A stretch of 64,000 nucleotides of DNA from Neurospora tetrasperma FGSC 2508 (Eukaryota > Ascomycota > Sordariomycetes > Sordariales > Sordariaceae): assembly GCF_000213175.1 (NCBI RefSeq), contig NW_009799099.1, forward strand, positions 1,129,560-1,193,559. Reading direction: 5' to 3'. This document shows, in pieces, positions 36,932 through 49,800 of the stretch. The translations under genes were made by a program, and so were the position numbers. Every line of letters begins with the position of its first letter. Position 1 is the first letter of the stretch. A model generated the notes under the pieces. The model was not told where the DNA came from. It saw nothing but the letters and a program-made list of their open reading frames with translations, and did no database searches.

Positions 36932-39900
36932 TGTGATAGATTAGGTGGTGACGAAAAGTGTCGGATTAAGCAAAAGGTACAGAAGAAGAGTTATTAAATA
37001 CGCTCGACGATTCCCGGATCGATGGAGCGATGATGATTTGGCTGAGAGAGGTGTTGCCGAAGGACGTAGAGACGTTGTTTGGGCAAAAATTTGGATGTTG
37101 TTCGGTAGGCGGAAGAGTTGGAAAAGGGGAGGTGAATTTAAGGTCAGCTTTGGGAGTACGAGGCGGCGGGTGGATTGAGGGGGGTAAAGGTAGGGGAGGT
37201 AAGGGGATGGGATTGCTGTGGTGCCAGGTGCGAGGGAACGGATGGCGGACTGGGGGGGAGGGGAGGGGACGGTTGATTGGGGACGGGACTGGGCCGGGAC
37301 TGTCTGCACTGGGCATTGCTGGCTGCTAGGTTGGTTGGACTGGGCCTGGTCACCTCACGGCGTGGTTGTGGGACTTGGCGGCGGCGGAGGAGGAGGAGGA
37401 CGGGAGGAAGGAAAGGCGGGCAAGGACGACACCGATGTCACTGAGTGGCATACTACTGACACTGCCCGGCCGACTTCCAGGTCCCAACAAGCATTCATTC
37501 CTCGCCGGGCTGCTGCGCTGCCTGCACTCCATTCATGTTGCCCGGTTCACGACGGGATGGATCACTACAGTTGGAGACTACAAACCTAACTAGGTGCGCT
37601 GCCTTCTACCCAGGCCGTCCCCTCTCCCTCGCTGTTCGCTTTCCACACCTCTACTCTAAATCATCAAATCACTGGCCGCACCGCCCCCTTGCCCTCTGGC
37701 ATCTTCGTGGACAAGTTGTCAAGTCGCAGTATCATGCCTGATTCGAGGTGGCTCAAGGTGGATTCCTGAGTGGCCTGCGATCCGTCTGGAAAGTGGGTAG
37801 GAGACACCGCCTAATTTTGGGAGGGCAAAGGGGATCTTCCTGCCGCCAACACACTTTGGGAGGCTTCCGCACCTCGGAGGCGACGTCTACCTAGGTTGAC
37901 ATGCCCGTCTGGCAACTGGCAGCCCGTTCAAGATCCCCTTTGATTCCAGTCTAACTACCTATGTACATACACGACTTGTATACTATGTAAAGGTATCATA
38001 TCGCAGCCCGGCCGGGGTCGTCACCGCTGCGTGCCGTTCGACGGGTGCAGCGAGACAGACGGTTCAGTTGTACGTAGCGTAGGTAGTGAGCACGGTGGGA
38101 GCGTGGTGCGTGGCTGGGTCCGCCCCGACGTTGTGTCAGCGTTCAGTCTTCTTCAACCTAATGTCCCTCCCCTGCGTCGTTGCCGTCGTACCTGGTCGCT
38201 GTCCCTTGTCGTACCCCGTTCATTACTTGTTTATTACTCCTCCTGGAGAACCGCGATTGCAATTCCAGAAGATCCAATGTCTTCTTTACCGTCTCTTCTG
38301 TTGGAGCCTGGCTGATCACGATCTCTTGGAGCTTGTCCGGATCGCAATCCCCATGGCCCCGGGGCCCGAGTGTCTTGAAGGCTCCATGGCCGCCCCGGTC
38401 CGGGATCCGACGGAGATAGATATGTAGCCTACGGTATGCACTTGGGTCCATACGGTACGGGGACCTCCAGCAGCGGTGTCATTTCCAAGGAAACGCCATC
38501 TCATTGGGGATGAGAACGAGGTATTGCCACAGTCCAACACCACCATCACCACCACCACCACCACCACCACCACCCGCTTATTGGCGTCTGCTTCATCCCA
38601 CCATCCACACAACCTTCACAGCCTGGAATTGGAATTTTTTTGTTTCGCTGCTCACGTTGGACCAAGTTTATAGCTGACGTATGCCCCATTAGGTATCCGG
38701 GAATTCTGCATTCCAAACAACAACAAAGACATGAGGCCGAGATACGCAAACACTGATCATTATCTTGTTTCGCCAAGCAGGCATCCTGTCTCCTTTCTTG
38801 AGCCTGACATGGACATCTAGTGCTCTCCTCCAGGCGCCCGCTATTTGTTCCCTGCGCCGCGCGATTGGCTTGCGTATGCATTGCACTTTAACATGTCAGC
38901 CTTGTCAGACGTTGAGACGGCATTCCCGGCAAGGATGATCACGATTCGCACTTTCAGTGATCTAAAAGGAGCATCAACATCGGCGGTTTTTAGTCTGTGT
39001 CTGGATGCATACACAAATCTACACTTACGAGAAACAGCCGCCAAGCGAGGCGACGAGTTCCGCACGCTCGGACATGGCGCGGCTGGTCCATTTGATCATC
39101 AATGCGTGTGTTCCAGCGCGGTGGGTATCGATGACTGTGGGCCAGGCAGTAGCATTGTGAGCGGGATTCCGTTTGACGACAACAAGCTCGAGTATACGTG
39201 GACGGCAGACAACACGCAACATCAAGGACCACTCCGGACCACCCCCCGCGTTCGACGTTGACGATATCAGAAGACTCTTCGAGCTTTTTTCAAATGTCAA
39301 GTGATGACGCTTTGGCCTTGAAGGGGCCATTCTCGAACACAACCTGAAGTCCTGCTGAACGCTCATGGTCAATGCGACCTTTTTCCAAACAGTCACCAGC
39401 CTTTTTGTTGACCCTTTCGTCGTCACTTTCAGGCAATCCTCCAGAGCCAACACTCGAAATGTTGTGATCATTCAGGCAACTCAGGTCATGTCAGCCTGTC
39501 CCGTCGTCTGTTCGCCCTGTCGTAGTGGTTGTCTCCCCCGCAAGAGCGACAGACGGTTTGGAGCAACAAGGGAACGCCGAGGGGCTATACTAGGTGGGGC
39601 AGCGGCTGCCCACGCCCCACTATCCTCATCGTGCGTTCCATGACTTGTGAAAGGGTGAGGAGGGGCAGCGCACAGATCATTTCAGCTCAGGAAGCTACAC
39701 AGTACTTATCAAAGCACATGAAGCTTGGACTTCATTTTGAACCCCTCCCTCTCCCCTTCTTCTTCTGAACCAAGGTTAATAATGCCCATCTTCGTTTAAG
39801 CATTTCCTTCTGGAAGCTGAAATCATTCTCTTCTAGGGCTAGCTATGATTTCGGAAGAATGACCTAGCGAAAGCAGCCTTGCCTAAATCCAGATCCTCAT

Positions 39901-40354
39901 AAGCAAGCGGCTCCACGTCTCATTCCTTTTTCAAATTGCCAGTCAGTAAACACGTGGGGAAGGCACTAAGCCTATTTTGGACCGAACTTTCGTGAAACCC
40001 ACAGAACAATCGAGATGGGGATTGGATGGCATTCGCATTATCGATAAGTCAGCCTTGCAGCTACCGCTATACTATTTGTACATGGCGGGGCGCAAACTAC
40101 CAAAAACAAAAGTTGACTGATCAAGTCATCATCATCTATAACCATCCATCCCACGAACTTTGAGGATCCTGTTGGACCTCTGAAGCATCTATCCGGTATC
40201 AAGTATTGATCGAGTCTCCCAAGCAAACAGACCAAACGTCCAAGTGTCAACCCGCACTACTCCCGGCGCAAACCACCAGCAGACAAAAGCAATCCAAGTC
40301 TAAATCAACAAAACCCCTACAAACAAAACAAAGAACACTGCCCTTACATCCAAA
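36932..40354. other. 3.4-kb divergent spacer between actin and FES1
   Basis: Holds the actin promoter/leader at the left and the FES1 promoter at the right. A GGA/GGC-rich stretch lies near 37376-37410 and a CAC trinucleotide repeat at about 38535-38574. Opposed ORFs of 138 and 148 codons near 38845-39471 have no recognisable domain. I see no gene that I can support. Confidence 0.5.
38535..38574 (+). repeat. CAC trinucleotide microsatellite
   Basis: About ten CAC/CCA units with one interruption. Confidence 0.85.
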
Positions 40355-41095
40355 ATGGACAAGAACCTCAACCAGCTCCTAAAATGGAGCCTTGAAGCTC
40401 AAACCGCCGCCAACGCCGGCCAATCTTACAACTCCAACGGCGCCCCCACCTCTAATAACAACTCCGGCCCCGCCACCGGCACCGGCGCCGTAGCCACCTC
40501 TCCCGCTCCCCAAGTCACTGGCTCCGGCCCCCGCCCCGTCGATCCCGAAGTCCTCGCCTCCCTCTTCGGCGGTCCTTCTGAAGCCGAGCTCATGAAAGCC
40601 GCCATGGAAGTGATCACCGACCCTTCTCCCGAGACCACGCGCGAAAACAAGTTGATTGCCTTTGACAACTTCGAGCAGCTGATCGAGAACCTGGACAACG
40701 CCAACCTTCTTGAGGAACTGTCTCTCTGGTCCCCCTTGATTTCCTTGCTGGACCACGAGGACGAGGATATGAGGTACCACGCTGCCTGGTGCCTGGGCAC
40801 GGCGGTGCAAAACAACCAAAAGACGCAGGAACGGCTGTTGGCCATGGGCGGCGTGCCCAAGTTGGTGGACCTGGCGATGAAGGAGGGCGAGTCGGAGAAG
40901 GTGAGACGCAAGGCTACGTATGCGCTTAGCAGTGCGGTGAGGAATTATCAGCCGGCTATGGATGTCGCGGCGGACGAGATGCATAAGCGCGGTCATGAGG
41001 TTTTGGTGAACAACGGGACCAAGGTGGATGCGGCGGATATGGATAAGGTGGATGAGGTTATTGACGTTTTGAGAAACAAGGCCAAGTCTGCTTAG
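40355..41095 (+). CDS. fes1: FES1, Hsp70 nucleotide-exchange factor
   Basis: An intronless 246-residue armadillo protein of the Fes1/HspBP1 family. It releases ADP from cytosolic Hsp70 (Ssa class) and helps direct misfolded proteins to degradation. The N-terminus MDKNLNQLLKWSLEAQT is the Fes1 signature. A Asn/Gly/Ala/Pro-rich linker (about 20-62) follows, then DPEVLASLFGGPSEAELMKAAM and armadillo repeats: NKLIAFDNFEQLIENLDNAN, LWSPLISLLDHEDEDMRYHA, AWCLGTAVQNNQKTQERLL and YALSSAVRNYQPAMDVAADE. Length matches other fungal Fes1 proteins (about 210-290). The start is the first ATG giving the conserved N-terminus. Confidence 0.96.
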   Translation: MDKNLNQLLKWSLEAQTAANAGQSYNSNGAPTSNNNSGPATGTGAVATSPAPQVTGSGPRPVDPEVLASLFGGPSEAELMKAAMEVITDPSPETTRENKLIAFDNFEQLIENLDNANLLEELSLWSPLISLLDHEDEDMRYHAAWCLGTAVQNNQKTQERLLAMGGVPKLVDLAMKEGESEKVRRKATYALSSAVRNYQPAMDVAADEMHKRGHEVLVNNGTKVDAADMDKVDEVIDVLRNKAKSA

Positions 41096-41755
41096 GGCTG
41101 TCTAAGGGGATGAGTGGGTTTGAGAGTTCGGGGTTATGATAGGAATGACCAACTGGAAGGAAAAACGGGTGTGGAAAGATATGGTCTTGGGTTTGGCATT
41201 GGAATAGGCGTTTTGGGTTTTTGTTTGAAAACACTCTTGTTGATCAAGATGATGATGGATGGGTTCTGTTGTCATGATACCTTGACCTGTTCTGTGCAAA
41301 GCTAGACTGGGATATGGATATGTGGTTATAGACTTGGGAGTTGTTTATGAAGCAGATACCCTTGACGATGTCTGTTAAAGAGCGGACGGAAGATATTACA
41401 CAATCCAGTTCACGCAATGATGACACCCCTCCAGTTGTTTTACGCATTGGTGATTTTACTTCTTTGATTTTTAGCCGTCAGACCCAGTGGTATTCTTCTT
41501 CTTCCGTATCCTTTCCACTTCGTCTATAAGCTTCCTCCTCGTGATGTTGTTACAAAAGGTATATATACACCCAACATACATCATCCCTATGTGGTTAGTG
41601 TATTCGTATTGTACAAGTTTCACACATCTCCTCATCCTCCTCAATTGTCATCCAACAACTATCATGATGCGAGATGTTGTTCATCATCTTCTCATCCCCC
41701 TTCCTTGAATCTCGTCCCTTTCTCAACCTCTCACGACCAACAGCCCATTTGGGGC
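41096..41755. other. Convergent spacer between FES1 and uL5m
   Basis: 660 bp of 3' flanks. Nothing else seen. Confidence 0.5.
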
Positions 41756-43132
41756 TTAGTTGCTGTAGAAAGGAACGCCGAGGGACTGGAGTAGAAGCTT
41801 AGCCTGCCTGTCGGAGGTGGCTGTCGTCTTGATGGCGATATGGCAACCGGGAATCATCTTGGCGGGGTACATCTAGAGAGAATAGAAAGTCAGTAATCTG
41901 TCGTCAAATCCAAGAAAACAAGAAGAAGACGATAGAGCCAGAGCCGGGGGCCAGAGTCAAAACTTTCCCTACTCCCCCTAACTCGGGCTCCAACTCCAAC
42001 TTCAGCTCCTGCGTCTCCTCTCTCATCTCCCCCCATCATTTCCCAAGAAACAAACTCACATCATAGTTGCACTCCACCTCGGGAAAAAGCTGAACATCCT
42101 CCGGATTCAAACCAAACTGCACATTACCGCTTCCATCACCCGTACTCGCCGGCACACCCTTCCAATCCTTGATCCGGGGGAGAACCAAATGGATCAACCG
42201 ATCCATAAACTCCCACGCCGCGTTTCCGTAAATCGTCGTCTTGCACCCGGCCGGTTTGTTCGCCTGCAGCTGCCACTGCACCACGTTGTTCTTGGACCTC
42301 GTCATCTCCGGCATCGTCCCCGTCATGGCCAGCAGCACCGCCCGGGCCACAATCAGCAAGTCCGGGTTCTTGAGACCGAGCGGCACGAAGGTGGAGACGG
42401 TGATTTCCTTGATCTCGGGAATGTTGCGGAACGAAATGTCGCGCTCGCGAATGGGAAGCTCGGGGGCACCGCGGGGCGCGCGGCGGGCACGGTTGGCGAA
42501 ATAGGGCGAGTCGCCCTCCCAGGCGCGCAAGCGCTCCGTGGGTTCCTTTTTGGGCGTTCCCGGGGGTGTGTGGATGTAGGCCAGGGTCATGAGGTCCGAG
42601 GCCATGACGGTGCGGAAGGTTTCCTTGAGACGAGGCATGTTGAAGGGGCCGGGAACGAAGTCGCGGGCGATAGGGTCGGAGGAGGGAGGGGATTGGATAG
42701 GGTGGAGGGGACCGCGGTTATACTTGGGGGGGTGGTATTGGTATCTGTTCAGTAGGAGGTGAGGCATGGTGGTTAGCAACGTTTAGCATCTTGTTTATGG
42801 TTTGCGTATATATATGTATATATACATGTATGTGGCTAGCTATGTGAATCACAGGACAGAGGGTGTATAACGCACCTGCTGCTAGGCAACCTCGCCTTCC
42901 TGTCGGCCGCGCGCTTCCATGGCCTGAACTCCTTCTTGTCCTCTTCGCTGGGGATGGGAGCGTCCAATGCCGACCGTGTCTCAAGCTCGGCGAGGTCGGG
43001 GATGTTGGATTTGGGAGCAGCGGCAGCAGCGCCGGCACCGGCCTGTGTCGAGGCGCATCTTCGGACGGCGAACTGAGCAGAGAAAGGCTGGAGAGCGCGA
43101 GCCGATCGCGAGACCCCGCGGAGACTGGCCAT
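41756..43132 (-). CDS. Mitochondrial ribosomal protein uL5m (MRPL7)
   Basis: Large-subunit mitoribosome protein of the uL5 family, which contacts 5S-equivalent and central protuberance elements. Exons 43132-42876, 42744-42060 and 41872-41756 give 352 residues. Residues 1 to about 35 (MASLRGVSRSARALQPFSAQ) form a mitochondrial presequence. The uL5 core follows: FNMPRLKETFRTVMASDLMT, then RERDISFRNIPEIKEITVST and FMDRLIHLVLPRIKDWKG, then LNPEDVQLFPEVECNYDMYP. The last exon supplies AKMIPGCHIAIKTTATSDRQ and ends GVPFYSN. Intron 1 splits an Arg codon; intron 2 lies after NYD. Identity rests on the uL5 N- and C-terminal motifs, and the frame closes exactly. Confidence 0.93.
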
Positions 43133-43800
43133 GGTGAATTAAGATACCGAAAAAAAGAAACCGGCGTTCGGGCAGACGCTCTGGTTTCGGAATTGGCGAC
43201 GGGGTGTTTGTCGCTTCGTTCGGGGTGGTGGTTGAGGAAGAGGGTCCGGCGCACGCGGGAAATCGGGGCCGAGGGTCTGTCACGGACGGGCAGAGGGCAG
43301 CGAGGTTCCTTCTCCGGCAAGCGCAATGTCCTGGTCCCGCGTCGAGGCTCGAAGAGGTGCCGGTCCCCGTTGTGCCGCCCGCCGGAATTTTTTTGGAGCC
43401 TCTGCGGAGTCTCGAACCGGGGCCAATGCTTGGCAGCACGGGCCATGGCTAAATGGGCTCGGGGTTAGGGTTATGAGCCTGTTACCCCTGAAAGCGTTCC
43501 TGGACCCCTGAAGAATGCATCTGATGTGGTTGATGAACTCTAAGCATGGATACTTGGGGATATATCACTATGTTTGTACCAAGATAAGCGATTCGAATCA
43601 GGATTCCAGCACATTAAGACAACATGTATGATTAGATTGGGAGACAGTTGTATATGCGTACGCTTCCTTTGCTCTAAGTAACCTCCGAGCCACTAATAAT
43701 TACATCCTTCCGCGCACACCTTATCAGCATGCCTAACAATAACAACAATGCATGTAACGGGGAAGAAAGAGAAGACAGAAAAAACACCCAAGTATCATCA
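43133..43800. other. Spacer between uL5m start and the WSC gene 3' end
   Basis: 668 bp holding the uL5m promoter and the 3' UTR of the next gene's neighbourhood. Contains the telomere-like motif at 43461-43473. Confidence 0.5.
43461..43473 (-). promoter_or_regulatory. Telomere-repeat-like element upstream of uL5m
   Basis: Minus strand reads TAACCCTAACCCC, about two telomere units, 329 bp before the uL5m start codon. In fungi such sites bind Tbf1-type factors in ribosomal-protein promoters. Function here is inference. Confidence 0.3.
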
Positions 43801-46800
43801 TCACCGTCCAACACTACGTCCCCATCGCCTCTCAATTTTCTTCCACCCAGAGCCGCTTCTTTTCACTTGTCCCACACCCCCATCACCATCCCAGTTCAAC
43901 TCATTATCAGGCTCCCCATCTTTCCCCAAATTGGGTAACTTCACCTTCACCATCCCCTCGTCTCTCCTTCCTATACTCCTCCTAGCAGGAGAAGTAGTCC
44001 CAGCCGGCTGAATACTGTAAAGCAGCAACCTTGAGCCAGCACCGCAGAACTCCGTCTTATCACCGACGCAGAACAACCTCTTGCACTCATACAGCTCCGA
44101 CGCCGCCACTGCCGTGTCCGCGAGCGAATTGGCGCAGTAACACTCCTTGCCGAACTCCACGCCAAAGAGACTGTAGCCCCTCGATTGGCAGCGTTCGTGG
44201 CACATCTCGACCGTCATGCTCGTGCTGTTGGTGTACGAGTGAGCTTTGAGGATACGAGCCGTTGAGTTGTCGACGAAGCAACCCTGTGGCGTCGCCAAGC
44301 GCCCGTTAACCACAGACGGGTTGACGAGGCGGGGCGTCACGTAGTTGGTTTGTCTGAAGACGTCCAGACGAGCGCGGCCACCGCAGCGTGTTGATGGGTC
44401 ACCGACGCAGGTGAGATTACAACCAGTCTGGCCGAGGCTGTAGCCGGGCTTGAACTCGAGACCACAGTAGCATTGGGATTGGAACTCGAGGCCGGCGAGG
44501 GGGTAGTTTTGCTGGGCGCAGTAGTTAAGGCATTTTTGGATGGTCATGCCGTCTTTGTCGTATAGGTAGGTGCCATTGAGTGCGCGAGCAGTAGGCACGG
44601 CGGTGTTGGAGTCACTGGCACATCCTTGGTAGTCCCAGTTCACAACAGCAGGAATTGTAGGCGAGGCTGAGGCGGTGTTCGCGGTGGAAGTAGTGGCAGC
44701 AGTGGCGATGGTCGTGGTGGCTTGGGTAGGAGCTGTAGTAGCAACGGCGGCGGCGGTTGTAGTAGTTGTACTAGTTGTAGGCAAGGCTGAGGTTGAGTCC
44801 GTGGTAGAAGTAATAGCGGTAGTGGTAGTAATGGTGACTGGAGCAGGATCTGTACTCGTGACAGCCGCAGCGGATGTAGTAGTTGTGCCAGCGGCAGAAG
44901 AAACTGAGGTGACAGTAGGTGCAGTGAGAGTGGTACTGACAATCGCAGGAGCACTAGTAGACGAGCTGGATCCTGGAGCGAAGCTGAGAGTAATACTCGT
45001 AGTAGGAGCATCACTCGCAGTGGGAGCGATACTTACGGAATTCGTAGGGGCGACGCTGGCACTATTCGTGGGAGCGACACTCGCTGAGTTTGTGGGAGCG
45101 AGGCCGGTGTTAGAACCAGGAGATACACTCGCGCTTGGAGCAACACTTCCAGTAGGAGCAACGCTTTCTGGGGCGGCTGTACTGGCCGGAGGAGCAATGC
45201 TAGTACTAAGAACAACGCTAGCACTGGAAGCAACGCTGGCCGAGGAAATAATGCTGGCCGAGGGAGTAGTACTGGCCGAGGGAACAACACTATTCGAGGT
45301 AGCAACGCTGGCCGAGGGAATGACGCTGGCCGAGGGAGTAGTACTAGCTGACGGGACAACGCTGGCCGAAGGAACAACACTGTCCGACGGAGCAACGCTG
45401 GCCGAGGGAGTAGTACTGGCCGAGGGAATAACGCTGTCCGAAGGAATAATAGTGTCCGAAGGGACAACGCTGTCCGAAGGAGCAATACTACCCGAAGTGA
45501 CAACGCTGACCGAGGGAATAACACCGGCCGAGGGAATAACGCTGGCCGAGGGAGTAGTACTGGCCGAGAGAGCGATACTATCCGATGGGACAATACTAGC
45601 CGAGGAAGCAACGCTGGCCGAGGGAGTAACACTAGCAGAGGGAGCAATACTATCCGAAGGAGCAATACTACCCGAAGTGACAACGCTGACCGAGGGAATA
45701 ACACTGTCCGAAGGAACAACGCTGACCGAGGGAGCAACGCTGGCTGAGGGTGTAACACTGGCTGAGGGTGTAACACTGGCAGATGCACTACCGGAAGCCA
45801 CTGTGGAGGCCGCTGTCGAAGCCGCGCCGGAGGCAGCACCCGAGCCGGAACCAGAAGCGACGATTGAGGTTGCGGCAGTACCGGAGGCGGCCGGCCATGC
45901 GGCAGAAATAGCGTCCGATCCTGTAGCACTGGCAACTGATGAACCAGCAGCAGTCGACCCAGTGGCAGTCGAGCCGGTGGTAGTGAAATCGGTAGCAGAG
46001 CCAGTAGCAGTCGAACCAGTCACAACCGATCCAGAAGGATCAACAACACTATTCGAGCCCGTCGCACTCGCCGCATTTGTCGTTGTAGCAGCAGCACTCG
46101 TCGTGGTCGAGGCAGAAGCCACAGCAATGATCTGAGCTCCCCAAACAGCCTGGTTATTAAAACCACGTCCGACCGACTTCTTCATGTAGCACGGGGCCTG
46201 AATACCAGTACCACCAGGCACGTACGCAAAAGCCATGCACAAGTCGGTGGTGGAGCACTTCTCGGCACACAGAGCGTAACTGTCGACGTAGGCGAGTGCC
46301 AAATCGCCCGCTTCGTGGTCGGTGAAGCACTCGAGGAGGAAGGTCTTGCCGTTGAGGGAAAGGTATGTGCCATTATTGTTGTCGGGGCATTTGACGGATA
46401 CGGCCGGCATGGTTGGGACAGCTGAGGATGTGGTAGTTGCCAATGCGGTGCTGGAACCGGAAGCGGTGCCGGAGGCAGTACCAGAGACGGTGCCAGATGC
46501 CGTGGCGGATTGAGTGGCCGAGCCAGAAGCGGTGACTGAGCTGGAGGTGCCGTTAGGGTTGAGCTGGTACATGGAGAGACCATTGCTACCACCGCAGATT
46601 TGTTGTTGATTGCCATTGCAAAGCATGTTGCAGCGGCCGTCGGTGACCGGGGCAGCTCCGTTGAGAAGGTCGTTGCCACAGAAGCATTCAGCCGAGTACT
46701 CGGTGCCAAAATACTTGTATCCAGCGCAGTACGTAGCGCAGTCATCAAGACTCATGACATTGGACTGAGTATTCTTGCCCTGGAGAGAGCGGGAGGCAAC

Positions 46801-49800
46801 AGCATCGCTGTAGCAACCCAAGGAACCGTATTGACCGATAGACTGTGGGTTTCCAGGAGTGCCGGAAGCAACTGCAGACGAGGATGTGGAAGAAGCAGAA
46901 GCAGTGGCAGAAGCGGTTCCAGATGCTGGCCCAGATGAAGACGACACGCCGGTTGATGGGTTACCAATGACGGCACCCTTTTGCTTGTAAACCGAGATAC
47001 GGCCTGAACCACCGCATAGCTCAGTCGGATCGCCGCCACAGACGTAGTTGCAGGTCTTTTCATCAGCAACGGTACTACCAGAGTTGAGATTGTTACCGCA
47101 GTAGCACTCTACACCCCACTCAACACCGAAGAAGGAGAAGCCAGCACAGGCTTGGGCGCAGCTCTCAATAGTGTTGGTGCTGGACTGTCCGACAATCCGG
47201 TCATTCAGGGCTCTGGTCGCAGGGGATGCCGAGTTGTCGGTACGGCAACCAGCATACTCCCAGTCACCAACAACTGTCTTGCTTGCAGGGGGCCTGAAAG
47301 CAGGAGCGAGGGTACCGTTCTCGGGGAAGTAGCCGGTGGTGTCATACCACATCATCATGTAGCTTCCCACACCACCGCAGAACTGCGACTTGTCACCGGG
47401 GCAGATGTAAGTGTTGCAGAGATAGTCGTCAACTTTCAAGCTTGCAGGTGGAATGCTCCGGCCGACCCAGCATTCATAGGTATACTGGGTGCCGGCAAAG
47501 GCAGCCTTGTTGGTGATGGCATACTGCTGGCACTTTCCGTTGTCGTTATCCGCAGGGAACTGCGCCTGGGTGGTCTCAAGACGGTTGGCGCTGCTGTCCC
47601 TGTAGCAACCAAGGTACTTGAAGCGGGCTGATCCATCCGGCAGTGTCGGGCCAACTTTGGTGGCACGTAGGGTGCCAATGAAATTGACAACATGCACGCC
47701 GAAAGCGAGATCGTTAACGTTCAGTGTCCAGGCGCCGGCGTAAACAATGGGATCCGCATTGAGAGGGGCAGCGCCAGGTGTGAAGAAGAGAGTAGCACTC
47801 TCGGATTTTCCAGGCTTGATCACCATGCCTTCAAAGAGATCACTGCTTGGATTTTGGGCACCAAGGACAGAGCCCATTGGGGGCTTCGATTTGTCAATCA
47901 TCAGATCAGAACCGCCCTTGTTCGTGAACCGAATGGTCACTTCAGTGGTGGTCAAGCCAGGTGAAGTGCCCATGTCGATATTGAAGGTGCAAGTTTGAGT
48001 AGGATCATTGCAGAAAGGAATCGTCACCCAGCCGCCTTCGCTGGTGGAATGTTCGAGGAGAGCAATGGGCTGCGAGTTGGCAGATCCGGTCAAGACAGAG
48101 TAGGCCATGCCACCGTCAGTGAAGACAGTGAATGTAGTAGCGAAGGAACCCAGCTTGGGTGCAAGGAACGTCATGTGAATGATCACAGATGATCCAGCAG
48201 CGACAGTAGAACCGATCACAGGCAGATCCTCAGCAATGAAGAAACCGTCGGCATCAAGCTTAGAGCGAGTGCCATCGATGGTGACGTTCGTAAATGTGGC
48301 AGCTGCCGAGTTAGGGCTATCGGTGGTGAAAGCATAGCCGAGGATTCTCATGGGTCCTTTACCCAAGTTCTGTATGACCACAGTGTTTTGCGATCCTCCT
48401 TCCGCAGAGGCAGAGCCAATGACAAGTGGTTGAAAATCAACTGCATTGGGGTTGATGGCCGCAAATGGTCCGTCTGTCACTGTGTTGCCGGTCACAGAAA
48501 GGGGCTGTGTAGTCGAATAACCCGTAACAGCATTGACTGTGGTGAGGGTGACAGAGCCGGATTGCACACCAGGTTGCATGGTCGGGGAGCTTGTGCTGCC
48601 AGGGTCCAACGTGTACCCACCCAAATCGAACTTGATAGGGAAGGTGAAGGATTTGCCAGCAGTAACCGCGGTTTTGGGGAGGTCGGCTAAGGATACCTTG
48701 TAAAGGGGGTTGCCAGTTGTGATGTTGGTGATCTGGTTGACAGTGATCTTGGCAGTGCAAGTGACGTTGATCGTCTTGGATGTTCCGATGGGGACCTCTC
48801 CGAGGTTGAAAGGACCACCGCAGTCAAAAGGCAACTTGACAGGGGACCCGAAAGCCAGAATCTGTCCGGTGTATGTGCTGGTGTAGTACCGGCCATCACC
48901 AAAAACTGGACGTTGGAATTTGGACAAGACTGGAGTAGCGGGAAGGGGAATCTTTACGAGCTGCCCATTCCGTGGCACCGCATGGTAGGCGCGAATTCCG
49001 TTGTCAGGATCACTCATCCAGAGAATGCCTGTTCCCGGTTGGCCGTTGAGGGTGGTGATGGTTGCGGATCCGGTACCAACTCTTCCAGCCGACTTGTCAG
49101 GGGTCGAACCGGCTACACTGAAGGCCGGCCTTCCGCTTGAGTCGTAACCAAGAGCGTAGGCATAAGTCGGGGCACCGACTGGCGTGATGTACATGTAGCC
49201 ACCCTCAAGCGGATATGCGCCAACGTTTCCAAACATGGCTGTACCCTGAGGAGGAGTGATAGTCTGGATGATGTTGTCACCACCGCCAGTGCCCATCTTG
49301 TAGCCTCCTAGGTTATCAGCGTTGCAGATGTAGGCCTGGCCGTTCTTGCCTGCTGTTACCGCAAGCTGCTTGACACCACCGCCGCCAAATGGCAGGATGG
49401 AAACGCCGCCACCACCCAAATCACGATCAGCAGAGTCGATAGCTTGGTAAGTATATGGCTCGAAATAGTCTTGTTGCGTGACCTTTCCAGTGACGGGATC
49501 GATGGCCATATTGACGATGGCTTCGGAGAGTGTGTCGAGGTGGGTTCTACCGCCGGCGGCTAGCTGTTGGTTCGCCATGACTCCGTAGCCGTTTCCAGTA
49601 GCGAAGAAGAGACGACTCGGGTTGTCCGAGGCCAGAATGGCACCGCTTTGCCAGATTCCGCAGCCACCACCACCTCCTTCCCAGGTGCCATCTTGCTTGG
49701 GGGCACGATCACCACCAGCAGCGGCATAAGCTGTGACGAACTCACCACTGGAAGCTCTCATGCCAACTACCCAGCCGGTGTAGTTGAACAGATCGCAGTG

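Noticed and set aside
38845-39471. Opposed ORFs of 138 (+) and 148 (-) codons
   Set aside because: No recognisable motif, no splice-joined extension and low-complexity surroundings; chance frames are likely.
42189-42755. 188-codon plus-strand ORF and overlapping frames around 42863-43468
   Set aside because: Antisense to uL5m exons and its upstream region; no family resemblance.
45033-45935. 300-codon Leu/Pro/Arg-rich ORF
   Set aside because: Another frame of the same minisatellite.
44675-46135. 486-codon plus-strand ORF rich in Leu, Ala, Val and Glu
   Set aside because: It is antisense to the Ser/Thr minisatellite of the WSC gene; the periodic repeat keeps the opposite frame open.
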